A program made the translations under genes and the position numbers. From Actinospica durhamensis (GTDB lineage Bacteria; Actinomycetota; Actinomycetes; Streptomycetales; Catenulisporaceae): 50,738 nt of DNA. Where the stretch lies: assembly GCF_018139695.1 (NCBI RefSeq), contig NZ_JAGSOG010000030.1, positions 1 to 50,738 of the forward strand, read 5' to 3'. Position 1 is the first letter of the stretch; every line of letters begins with the position of its first letter. Shown piece after piece: positions 17,529-25,103 of the stretch. Below the pieces are notes generated by a model. That model was given only the letters and a program-made list of their open reading frames with translations. It had not been told where the DNA came from and made no database searches.

Positions 17529-18090
17529 CTATCCGACATTCGGGATGTTGCGGGTGGCCCGCCACGGCCGTCGATGTGCGGGAGGACCGGGTTGCGGTCC
17601 GGCCGGAGCTACGTGGGCGGCACCGGCTGCTCGAAGAGCCTCGGGGGAGGCGGGATCGAGCAGAACGTGGGCTTCGGCGCTGAAGTAGGCGTGGCGGCAG
17701 TAGGGGAAGGCGAAAACGCCGCAGAGTTCGTCCAGGTCCGCGGCCTGGTAACGGTCGGCCGCGTCCTGGGCAGCGCGCAGTGCCGTTGTGGTGGCGTCCC
17801 GGTCGCCGAGGGCGGCGTGGGCGCGTGCTTCGACGGCTGGAAGAAAGCTGCTGATGTAACCTCCGGCGCCCAGGGCGATGCGCTGCTGTGCGTAGTCGCC
17901 CGCCTGCCGCGGCCAGCCGGCCCAGTAGGCCATCAGCGCCTGCCACGAGATGACTTTGGCGGCAAGGGCGGCAAGGCCGCTGTGCCCGGCGCGTTCGGTA
18001 CAGAGCAGGGCCGCTGTGGCCTGCGTCAGCGCGGGTTGGGAAACTTCAGCGCACGTTGCGCGGCCATGTGGATCTGCCTTTCGGCACAGG
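17529..18090 (-). pseudogene. Remnant of an XRE/TPR-type transcriptional regulator
   Basis: The minus frame stays open from about 18090 (just after an in-frame TGA) to a stop at 17529. It encodes helix pairs such as LAALAAKVISWQALMAYWAG, YAQQRIALGAGG and ARAHAALGDRDATTTALRAA, which are tetratricopeptide-like. They match the C-terminal part of the Streptomyces XRE-family proteins that end in TPR repeats. The N-terminal helix-turn-helix half is missing: the frame instead abuts an IS5 transposase piece. Past about 17620 the TPR pattern is lost. It is most likely a gene cut by an IS insertion and later deletion. Confidence 0.55.
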
Positions 18091-18109
18091 GCTCAATCGC
18101 CAGCCGCAC

Positions 18110-18275
18110 GGTCAGCAGCGGCCCGAGCGCGTCGACCGCGACGTGCCGGTTGGTGCCGTGCACGCGCTTGCCACCTCCGTACCCGCGATCAGCGGCGGCG
18201 ACGATCTTTGCGGCGCGCAACGACCGTGAGCCGATCACCGCTGGTGGTGTGCGCCGCGAGCGTGCGGTAGGTTCA
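18110..18275 (-). pseudogene. IS5-type transposase internal fragment
   Basis: The minus frame reads PPAVIGSRSLRAAK, then ADRGYGGGKRVHG and RHVAVDALGPLLTV. This is the catalytic-core region of IS5-family transposases (consensus like AVIDSRSxRAAE..[25 protein letters not shown]). The first catalytic Asp (VIDS) has become Gly (VIGS), so it is inactive even apart from truncation. Both ends are lost. It joins directly onto the TPR-regulator remnant. Confidence 0.7.
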
Positions 18276-18306
18276 CTTCTCCGCAGATCAATGCTTGGGG
18301 GACCGG

Positions 18307-19128
18307 ATGTTCGGGCATCACGTTCAATGCCCTGTCGAGGCGGCCGATCGTGAGCGGGTCGAGGAATCGTACGTTCGGCTTGTCGAGCGGTTCGGGGTCT
18401 CCCTGCTCTCGGGCACTGTTGTCCTGCCGACCTCAGAGTACTTCCCTGGCCCGTTTGTCGGCGCCTCGGATCAGATGCAAGCCCTGGTCGACGGTGTTGC
18501 CGCGGCGATGGGCATGACGGAGGGCGATCATGTGGCCGCGGTGCCGCTCGTGCGCAGCGGTGCCACCGCCCAGCGGGGGCTTACCGGGTGCGCCGGCTAT
18601 CCCGGAGGAGCATTTCGCAGCGGTGAAGGCGAAAGCGTGCTCGCGATCGACCAGGCCCTGGCGGGTCGGCCGATCGCGCTGGTGGCAACCATCGCGCACA
18701 TGCTCGGACATCTTCGCTTCGTAGGGCAGGTCGGCATCCCGGCACAACGCACGGCACGCGAGCACTTCATCGAACTCCATGCGGTGTGCACGGGATTCGG
18801 GATCTTCAGTGCCAACGCGGCCGTAGAGGTCCAGGTGGATCCGCGCGCCAATCGCGTGGCGGCAGCCACCTACGGGCTGAGTCAGCGGCGGCCGACGTTC
18901 CACCACAGTGGCTACCTCACTCAAGAACTCCATGGCTACGCCCTGGCGTGCTTGGCGTTCATTCGCGGCGAACCACACCCGAGATGGATGAAGCATCTGG
19001 ATACCAACCTGCGCGCCTACATGAGGCAGAGCCTGAGATATCTCACGCAATACCCGCCAGAGCAACTCGTCACGATTCAAGCGGGCATCGTCGCCTCGAC
19101 CGCTCCACAGACTCCCGAAGTTTCGTGA
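18307..19128 (+). CDS. Hypothetical protein with degenerate metalloprotease-like motif
   Basis: 273-aa protein starting at ATG 18307 with GGGGGA six bases upstream. I recognise the general layout of a bacterial orphan family that begins with a PTxxFFPxxFxGS-type segment (here LPTSEYFPGPFVG) and contains a zinc-protease-like HExxH helix. Here the helix reads IAHMLGHLRF, so the Glu expected in HExxH is Met; the two His are kept. A C-terminal helical region (MKHLDTNLRAYMRQSLRYL) completes it. There is no signal peptide. Without the Glu it should not be a normal hydrolase. Neighbouring genes give no functional clue. Confidence 0.65.
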   Translation: MFGHHVQCPVEAADRERVEESYVRLVERFGVSLLSGTVVLPTSEYFPGPFVGASDQMQALVDGVAAAMGMTEGDHVAAVPLVRSGATAQRGLTGCAGYPGGAFRSGEGESVLAIDQALAGRPIALVATIAHMLGHLRFVGQVGIPAQRTAREHFIELHAVCTGFGIFSANAAVEVQVDPRANRVAAATYGLSQRRPTFHHSGYLTQELHGYALACLAFIRGEPHPRWMKHLDTNLRAYMRQSLRYLTQYPPEQLVTIQAGIVASTAPQTPEVS

Positions 19129-19228
19129 CGAGTGGAGGCGCCCGACTGGGTGCGACTCAAACCGTTCTGATGGGTCTCGTTCAAACCGCTGAAGCCACCA
19201 CGCCGGGTTCCCTTCGACGCGACCGGAT

Positions 19229-19657
19229 TCAATCTGCTGTGAGCCCCCAATAGACGACCTGGCTCGGCTTCTCGTCTCGGTACAACACGGCGCACCGTGC
19301 GCTGCCGCGCGAGTCGGGGTTCGGCAGCTTGTCCATCGCGTATCCCTCGACGAAGTCGGCGTAGGTGGGACGTCGCCAGATGCCCAGCAGCTCGCGGAAC
19401 GTGCCGGCTCCCATTGGCCGAAGCGTCGCGGAGGCATCGGGCTGGTCCTCGCCGATCAGTCGGCAGATGTCGAGCACGGTGCCGGTGCCGCCAGTGCCGA
19501 CGAACTCGAGCCAGTCCTCGTCCTGCCACAGCTCGTCAATGGACTCGACGTTGACACCGTGGACACCACTGTTCAACGCGATCTCCTGCGCGGCACGCAG
19601 CGCGGCTCCGAGATCAGCATCGTACGGGCCCGTCTCATACCACGCGCTTGCTCCCAC
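19229..19657 (-). CDS. Hypothetical protein (actinobacterial orphan family)
   Basis: 142-aa soluble protein. The start GTG 19657 is set by a perfect AGGAGG eight bases upstream. It opens with GASAWYETGPYDADLGAALR and continues SIDELWQDEDWLEF, a pattern I have seen in uncharacterised Streptomyces proteins that start with an xxWYxxxPYxxDLxxAL segment. No catalytic motif is evident; function unknown. It is oriented away from the next gene, with a 13-bp tandem repeat in between. Confidence 0.65.
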   Translation of the reverse strand: MGASAWYETGPYDADLGAALRAAQEIALNSGVHGVNVESIDELWQDEDWLEFVGTGGTGTVLDICRLIGEDQPDASATLRPMGAGTFRELLGIWRRPTYADFVEGYAMDKLPNPDSRGSARCAVLYRDEKPSQVVYWGLTAD

Positions 19658-19700
19658 CTGAACACCCTCCTGAACGCCGCCAATGCGGCTCGCATTCAAG

Positions 19701-19752
19701 CACGGGCTACTGACACGGGCTACAGACACGGGCTACTGACACGGACTATTGG
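19701..19752. repeat. 13-bp tandem repeat, four copies
   Basis: Units CACGGGCTACTGA, CACGGGCTACAGA, CACGGGCTACTGA and CACGGACTATTGG lie head to tail in the intergenic region between the divergent genes at 19657 and 19902. Copies differ by one to four bases. Could hold regulator sites or be a minisatellite. Confidence 0.75.
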
Positions 19753-19901
19753 CAGCGTGCCGTCTTCGAGCATGGCGTCTCCGGTGCTGACGGAGTGTCT
19801 GAGGCTTTCCTAAGGTCGGCTGACGGTGGACCGAAGGCCGCGGTGGTGCCCTGGTACAGGGCCGGCGAGAGACGCCGGCCGGACAGGGAGAGGGATCCGT
19901 G

Positions 19902-20510
19902 ATGCACAGCAGAGCGAAGATGGGCGCGGCGGCGGCCGCGTTGGCACTGCTCGCGGGGACGGCCGGGTCGGCTGCGGCAGCCTCGGGCGGGACGTCGGCG
20001 GTGGAGGGCAAGACCGCGGCGGCGGTGGCCGCGACGTCGCAGACGAAGACGGGCGCCCCGTCGAAGGAGGAGGGTGGCTGGATCGGCCAGCTCGCGGCCC
20101 GGTACCACGTGAGCCCGGCGGCGCTCGATGCCGCGCTGGTGGAAGTGAAGGGGCTGCTCGGCACCGGCGTACCGCCGCAGGGCTCGAAGGCCGTGGGCGT
20201 GATCGTCAACGAGCTCGGCCTGAGTGAGACCTCGGCTCGCAGCCTGCTGGCGGAAGTCTTCGGCAGCGGGGCGGCGGGTAGGGACGCGACCCAGGCGTCC
20301 GACACGCGGTCAGCGCACGTGCTCGCGCAGCTGCTTGGCGTCGACGACGCGCAGGGTATGCAGGTACTGCGCGAACTGCAGTCCCTGGGCGGCTCGCCGA
20401 AGCAGGACCCGGACAGCGCGGGCTTCGCCGCGATCGCCGCGAGCCTGCACCTGACCACGGTGCAGCTCAACCAGGTGCTCGTCGAGCTCAAGCAGCAGCT
20501 GTCGCAGTAG
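19902..20510 (+). CDS. Exported helical protein of unknown function
   Basis: 202-aa protein with a Sec signal peptide (basic MHSRAKMG, hydrophobic AAAALALLAGTAGS, cleavage probably after AAA). The mature part is Ala-rich and low in complexity at first. It then forms three similar helical units around GWIGQLAARYHVSPAALDAAL, VGVIVNELGLSETSARSLLAEV and IAASLHLTTVQLNQVLVEL. Each resembles the small helical repeats of actinobacterial secreted proteins annotated only as hypothetical. A GGGAGAGGG ribosome-binding site precedes ATG 19902 (a GTG at 19899 is the alternative). It lies 61 bp upstream of an OmpR-type two-component system and is probably its partner or target. Confidence 0.7.
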   Translation: MHSRAKMGAAAAALALLAGTAGSAAAASGGTSAVEGKTAAAVAATSQTKTGAPSKEEGGWIGQLAARYHVSPAALDAALVEVKGLLGTGVPPQGSKAVGVIVNELGLSETSARSLLAEVFGSGAAGRDATQASDTRSAHVLAQLLGVDDAQGMQVLRELQSLGGSPKQDPDSAGFAAIAASLHLTTVQLNQVLVELKQQLSQ

Positions 20511-20571
20511 ACCGACCGGTGATCGAGGGCCGGGCGGCACGACGTCGCCCGGCCCGGTGAGGAGCGCGACA

Positions 20572-21252
20572 ATGCCTGGTATGCAGGTATTGATCGTTGA
20601 TGATGACGAGGCCGTGCGGGCCTCACTCGCTCACGCGCTGCGCCGTGACGGCTACCAGGTCTCACAGGCCGACAGCGGCGAGGCCGCGCTGCGGCAGGCG
20701 ACCGCGGAGCGTTTCGGTGCGATCGTGCTGGACGTGCTCATGCCGGAGCCGAACGGGATCGAGGTGTGCCGGATTCTGCGTCAGCGCCGCGACGAGACCC
20801 CGATTCTGATGCTGACCGCGCGAGATCTGATCACCGACCGGGTCGCGGGGCTCGATGCCGGTGCGGACGACTATCTGATCAAGCCGTTCGCGTTGGACGA
20901 GTTGCGCGCGCGCCTGCGGGCGCTGTTGCGCCGCAGCGGGCAGACGCGCGAGGTGCTCGCCTATGCCGATCTGGAACTGGACCTCGCGCAGTGCCTGGTG
21001 CGCCGCGGCGAGCGCCCGATCTCGTTGACCCGCACCGAGTACGCGATGCTCGAGCTGTTCCTGCGCAACCCGAAGCGGGTGCTCAGCCGCGCCGCGATCT
21101 TCGATGCGGTCTGGGGTTACGACTTCGGTCCCGGCTCGAACTCACTGTGGGTCTATATCAGCTATCTGCGGACGAAGCTGGAGGCCGGCGGTGAGCCGCG
21201 GCTGATCCAGACTGTGCGCGGGCTCGGCTACGTCCTGCGCGAGGAGCCGTGA
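20572..21252 (+). CDS. OmpR/PhoB-family response regulator
   Basis: 226-aa DNA-binding regulator. The receiver domain has VDDDEAV, the phospho-Asp in IVLDVLMP, Thr in LMLTARD and Lys in YLIKPFALDEL. A winged-helix OmpR_C domain follows (ISLTRTEYAMLELFLRN, then SLWVYISYLRTKLEAGG and the TVRGLGYVLR wing). The layout matches MprA/TcrA-like actinobacterial regulators. ATG 20572 has GAGGAG eight bases upstream. The stop overlaps the kinase GTG (GTGA), so regulator and kinase are made together. Confidence 0.93.
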   Translation: MPGMQVLIVDDDEAVRASLAHALRRDGYQVSQADSGEAALRQATAERFGAIVLDVLMPEPNGIEVCRILRQRRDETPILMLTARDLITDRVAGLDAGADDYLIKPFALDELRARLRALLRRSGQTREVLAYADLELDLAQCLVRRGERPISLTRTEYAMLELFLRNPKRVLSRAAIFDAVWGYDFGPGSNSLWVYISYLRTKLEAGGEPRLIQTVRGLGYVLREEP

Positions 21253-22631
21253 GGTGGCTGGGGGCGCGCCTGCCGAGCCTGCGCGCCCGGGTCGCACTCG
21301 TCGGGGGCCTCGCGGTCCTGGTGTCCCTCCTGGCCGCGACCCTGGTGCTCTACCCGGTCGCCGACCGTGATCTCCATGACCAGCTCGACGGCTCACTGGT
21401 GCAGGCGTCCACCAGTGCGCCGGGCTTGATGTCGCAGCTCTACGGCAAGGCGGCGAAAACCGGCGCGATCCTTACCGCGCCGCCGCCGGTGGTCACGGTC
21501 GGCGACGAGGTGATCCAGTTCCTGGACGGCTCGGACCGCATGGGCCAGGCGACACCCTTGGGCCCTGTGACACTGGCCGAGGAGCAAGTCCTCGTCGGCA
21601 AGAAAGGCTCGGTGTTCGAGACGACCCAATTCAAGGGTCGGACCTACCGCATGTACACCACCACCGTCGGCGGCCCTGGCGAGATCGTCGAGGTGGCCAG
21701 GCCGGCGACGGCCGCGACGGCGCCGCTGGACCGGCTGCGGCTGCTGCTCGTGGCTCTGATCCTCGGAGCGGCGCTGGTCGCCATGCTCACCGCCAGGTTG
21801 GTGGCCGGCAGGGTGCTGCGTCCGGTGCGTGAGCTCACGGACAAGATCGAACGGGTGACGGCGACCGGTGATCTGACCATCCGGATGGATACCCGCGGCC
21901 GCGACGAGATCGACCGGCTGGCGCGTTCGTTCTCCGCGATGATGACGGCGTTGGACCGCTCCGTGCAGGCGCAGCGCCGCCTGGTGGCCGACGCCTCACA
22001 CGAACTGCGCACGCCGCTCACCAGCCTCACTACGAACCTCGAGCTACTGGCCGAACACGGCGGCCTGGCCGACCCGCAGGCGCCGCGGCTGCTGGCCGCC
22101 GCGCTCGAACAGGGCGGGGAGCTCAGAATGCTGATCAACGACCTGGTGGAACTGGCCCGGTACGGCGAGGTCGAGCCGCACCTCGAGGATGTGCGGCTCG
22201 ACCTGTTGGCCGGCCACGTCGTGGCCCGTGCGGCGAAGCGGGCCCCGCACCTGGACTTCGAGGCGGACTTGGACGACTGCCTGGTGTATGCGGACCCTGA
22301 CGCAATCGAGCGCGCGCTCGGCAACCTGGTGGACAACGCGGTGAAGTGGAGTCCGGACGGCGGCGTGGTGCGCGTGACAGTGACCGCGCACAGGGACGTG
22401 GCGACGGTCGAGGTCACGGATCAAGGCCCTGGCATACCGGAGAAAGACCTGCCGTACGTGTTCGACCGCTTCTACCGCTCCGCCGCCGCACGTGCGCAAC
22501 CCGGCTGGGGCCTGGGCTTGTCGATCGTGCGGCAGATCGCCGACACCCACAGCGGGCAGGTCAGCGCCCACCAGCGGATTCCCGGACCGGGCACCGTGAT
22601 GCGGCTGGCCTTGCCGAAAGCGAGCGCGTGA
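21249..22631 (+). CDS. Sensor histidine kinase (MprB-like)
   Basis: 460-aa membrane kinase for the preceding regulator. TM1 (VALVGGLAVLVSLLAATLVL), an extracytoplasmic domain of about 120 residues, TM2 (LLLVALILGAALVAMLTA), HAMP (RVLRPVRELTDKIERV), HisKA with phospho-His in VADASHELRTPLTSL, and HATPase_c with NLVDNAVKWS, DQGPGIP and GWGLGLSIVRQIA are all present in order. Start GTG 21249 overlaps the regulator stop. It probably senses the envelope or the exported protein encoded at 19902. Confidence 0.93.
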   Translation: MRWLGARLPSLRARVALVGGLAVLVSLLAATLVLYPVADRDLHDQLDGSLVQASTSAPGLMSQLYGKAAKTGAILTAPPPVVTVGDEVIQFLDGSDRMGQATPLGPVTLAEEQVLVGKKGSVFETTQFKGRTYRMYTTTVGGPGEIVEVARPATAATAPLDRLRLLLVALILGAALVAMLTARLVAGRVLRPVRELTDKIERVTATGDLTIRMDTRGRDEIDRLARSFSAMMTALDRSVQAQRRLVADASHELRTPLTSLTTNLELLAEHGGLADPQAPRLLAAALEQGGELRMLINDLVELARYGEVEPHLEDVRLDLLAGHVVARAAKRAPHLDFEADLDDCLVYADPDAIERALGNLVDNAVKWSPDGGVVRVTVTAHRDVATVEVTDQGPGIPEKDLPYVFDRFYRSAAARAQPGWGLGLSIVRQIADTHSGQVSAHQRIPGPGTVMRLALPKASA

Positions 22632-22639
22632 CGGGGTCT

Positions 22640-22830
22640 GGCCCGTGCCCGGTCTGTTCTCCGCGCGCGTCGAGCTCCGTGTGTTTTGGCGTGGTGGAGG
22701 CCATGCCACGGGTGTGCAGCGCGGTCATGGCGTTGCGGGTGGCAGAGGTGATCGCACCGTGCTGCCACGCGTTCATGTAGGAAGACAGACGAACGTGGTG
22801 AGCGGAAGAAAAGCCCGCATTCCGTGACCA
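22640..22830 (-). pseudogene. Coding-like relic of unknown gene
   Basis: The minus frame reads SSYMNAWQHGAITSATRN, AMTALHTRGMASTTPKH and TELDARGEQTGHGPDP with strongly G/C-rich third positions, as expected for a real gene here. It has no start codon with a ribosome-binding site, and it runs past the stop of the convergent kinase. I do not recognise the family. It is probably the C-terminal relic of a longer gene. Confidence 0.35.
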
Positions 22831-22915
22831 CGTCGGCAGATCAGACCGGCGGCTGGTCGCCGAGCAGGGTGCGGCCGGACTGCAATATGGCGTCGTCCGC
22901 CGGTGCGTCGCGCAA

Positions 22916-22951
<36 letters not shown>

Positions 22952-23127
22952 CGCCGGATCCGGATCGAGGCCGGGCGCGGGGCCGAGAAGTCGCTCGTGC
23001 CGCACAGCAACCGGCGCGAACACCGCGAAGAGTGAACCGGCGCCAACCAGCCCCTGGTGCCCGTGGCAGCGTACGCTCGCCCACCCATCCTCGCCGACTT
23101 CCGCAACACTGTTGCCGCCTGCGGGCT

Positions 23128-23133
23128 TAGGCT
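23128..23133 (+). promoter_or_regulatory. Candidate -10 box for a leaderless transcript
   Basis: TAGGCT, six bases, then ATG 23140. There is no ribosome-binding site, so the mRNA probably starts at or next to the ATG. Confidence 0.5.
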
Positions 23134-23139
23134 GCCGCT

Positions 23140-23811
23140 ATGGCGATCCACCCGGCCGACGCGCCGTTCGAGCTGTTGGAGCCCTACCGGTACCACGCCG
23201 TCTATGACGGGCGGGAGTTCCGCGTGACCAGCGGCGAACTGGCCGCCGTCGTGCAGATCCTGCCGTGCGGCGACGAGCGCGATCCCGTCCCGCTGACGGT
23301 CCAACCGGAACAACTCGAGTCCTGGACCCGCGATTGGATCACCTTCAGCTGGCGCGGCGAACCCTTCGTCTACCGCGGCCACAAGGACGGGCTGACCGTC
23401 GGCGACTACCTCGGCAACGACCCGGAGTTCGCGAGACGCCACTGCCGATTCCCCGATGTCGCGAACTCACCGGCATACCTGCCCAGCGCCGAACTCACCG
23501 CCCTCGAGCAGCACAGCACCGACGTCTTCGAGACCCGAGCCGCCGAGGCCCGCGCGATCGAGGAACTCGGCCCACTCGGGCGGCGCACGGTGGACGGGCA
23601 CACCGTCACCCGCATCTACCTCTACAAAGGCGAGGAATTCGAGCCCTTCGAGCGCGACGGCCTCCTGCTCAAGTGCCGCTACCTCGGCAGAAACTACTTC
23701 GTCTGGATGCACTGGATCCTCGAGGTGGAAGACGGCCCGAGCGGCCGCATCGGCTACATCCGACGACGCCCCTCCACGCTCGAACCCCTGATCGACAAGA
23801 CCCTCGACTGA
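23140..23811 (+). CDS. Hypothetical protein
   Basis: 223-aa soluble protein with no signal peptide, membrane helix or catalytic motif that I can name. It is beta-rich, with several aromatic turns: YRYHAVYDGREFRVTSGE, WITFSWRGEPFVYRGHKDG, ITRIYLYKGEEFEPFERDG and GRNYFVWMHWILEVEDG. The recurring Y-x-G-x-EF pattern suggests an internal two-fold repeat of a beta-barrel type unit. It is a single-gene unit with a leaderless-type start. Confidence 0.65.
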   Translation: MAIHPADAPFELLEPYRYHAVYDGREFRVTSGELAAVVQILPCGDERDPVPLTVQPEQLESWTRDWITFSWRGEPFVYRGHKDGLTVGDYLGNDPEFARRHCRFPDVANSPAYLPSAELTALEQHSTDVFETRAAEARAIEELGPLGRRTVDGHTVTRIYLYKGEEFEPFERDGLLLKCRYLGRNYFVWMHWILEVEDGPSGRIGYIRRRPSTLEPLIDKTLD

Positions 23812-24129
23812 GGCGGGGCCACAAACTGAACAGTGCCGAGTTCTGAGAGCCGGTCTTTGAACCTCAACCATCGTGAGTGCATAGCTTGCGAACTTGCGAT
23901 CCGGTGGTCGGATGTGCGCACTCGTCTCATTCGCCCTCTGACGGCGGCGGCGTCAACACCCGGGTTCCGCCGCCACGTTGAGCCGTTCGGGTCTGCTCCA
24001 ACTCGCGCTGTCGTGCCGGTTGTCGACCGTCGCCGCTTCCCTCGCCATCATCACGAGCGGCTGCGAAACAGCGTGGCGCACCGACCCAAGGCAGCACGCT
24101 GAACCGCGCGGTGTGGTATCTAGACGTTC
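23812..24129. other. Intergenic stretch, nothing recognised
   Basis: About 320 bp with no supported gene and no strong hairpin; the following GTG at 24130 lacks a ribosome-binding site. Confidence 0.5.
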
Positions 24130-24849
24130 GTGTGGGCATTTATTCAGGTCGGCTCGCTGGTCGTTGGCTTGGCCGTCCTCATAGCCGGGGCCGGGATTCT
24201 CAAAGCCCGCCTTGACCTGGCGCGCCGGAAGCGTATCAGCAGGCTGGCCGCCCGGCATGGCTGGCACCAGCCGCAGTCCAGCGTGCTGGTCGCCCGCGAC
24301 GCCGTCGCCGACGGACGGGCCGGTGCCCGGCAGGAGTTAGCCGGGCTGCCGATTCGTCCGGGCCGCGACCTCTTTCTCAAGCCCGACGAATCGGTGGGCG
24401 GCCGGCACCGGGACATGTCCATCGAGATCGGCGGCTTGCTGTCGTACTCGTCCGCGGACGTCGAGGACTGTCGACATTTCTGGATAGCCTGCGTCGACGC
24501 ACTGCCTGCGGGAACGCCCATCCTGGAGGTCGTGCGTCGTCGCCATACCGTCGACGTAAGCCGGGTGGCCGGTAGGGAGTTCCGGCTCGGGGTCCCCGAC
24601 TTCGACGGTCGGCACCGGGTGACGACCACGAGCCCCGAATTCGCCCGGCTCGTCCTGAGTCCCGAGGTCGTCAGCCTAGTGACGTCCTGGCCGGCCGGCT
24701 TCCGCTGGCGGATCGAGGGCGGACGGATCCTGGCTTGGGGACCCGGCCGCCTGCACGCGAAGCGGGTCGAGCCGACGCTTGACCGTTTGACCGCACTGAC
24801 CGCGGCGATCCCGGGCACGGCCGGAACCGAGCGCTTCGACGCAGCGTAA
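24130..24849 (+). CDS. Hypothetical single-pass membrane protein
   Basis: 239-aa protein with one N-terminal membrane segment (IQVGSLVVGLAVLIAGAGIL) followed by a basic stop-transfer patch (KARLDLARRKR) and a cytoplasmic domain of about 200 residues. That domain contains SIEIGGLLSYSSADVEDCRHFW and REFRLGVPDFDGRHRVTT. Its second half resembles the uncharacterised soluble domains of actinobacterial DUF3137-like proteins only in outline. Start is GTG 24130. No operon partner. Confidence 0.6.
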   Translation: MWAFIQVGSLVVGLAVLIAGAGILKARLDLARRKRISRLAARHGWHQPQSSVLVARDAVADGRAGARQELAGLPIRPGRDLFLKPDESVGGRHRDMSIEIGGLLSYSSADVEDCRHFWIACVDALPAGTPILEVVRRRHTVDVSRVAGREFRLGVPDFDGRHRVTTTSPEFARLVLSPEVVSLVTSWPAGFRWRIEGGRILAWGPGRLHAKRVEPTLDRLTALTAAIPGTAGTERFDAA

Positions 24850-25103
24850 CGGGCTTATCGGGCTGGTCGCAGGGGGCTGCGCGTCGCCACAGCCGGCGCT
24901 GCAAAACCGGGAAGTCATCCCCGGTCGGCGCATAGAGGGTCTGCGGCCTGCTGCGCGGTCGTCCCCGGCCCGGCCGCGACCGCGTATCTGGGGTATCACG
25001 GCGAGCGGCGGGAACGGTTGGGTGCTGTCGTGTCGGGTGCCGCCGGTCTCAGCAGATCTACGCTTCGCCGCACATACTCACGGCGCTGCAATACGCAATG
25101 CTG

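Noticed and set aside
19701-19752. CRISPR-like array
   Set aside because: Repeats are 13 bp, directly adjacent, with no spacers and no cas genes; simple tandem repeats. The same applies at 27368, 32200 and 36925.
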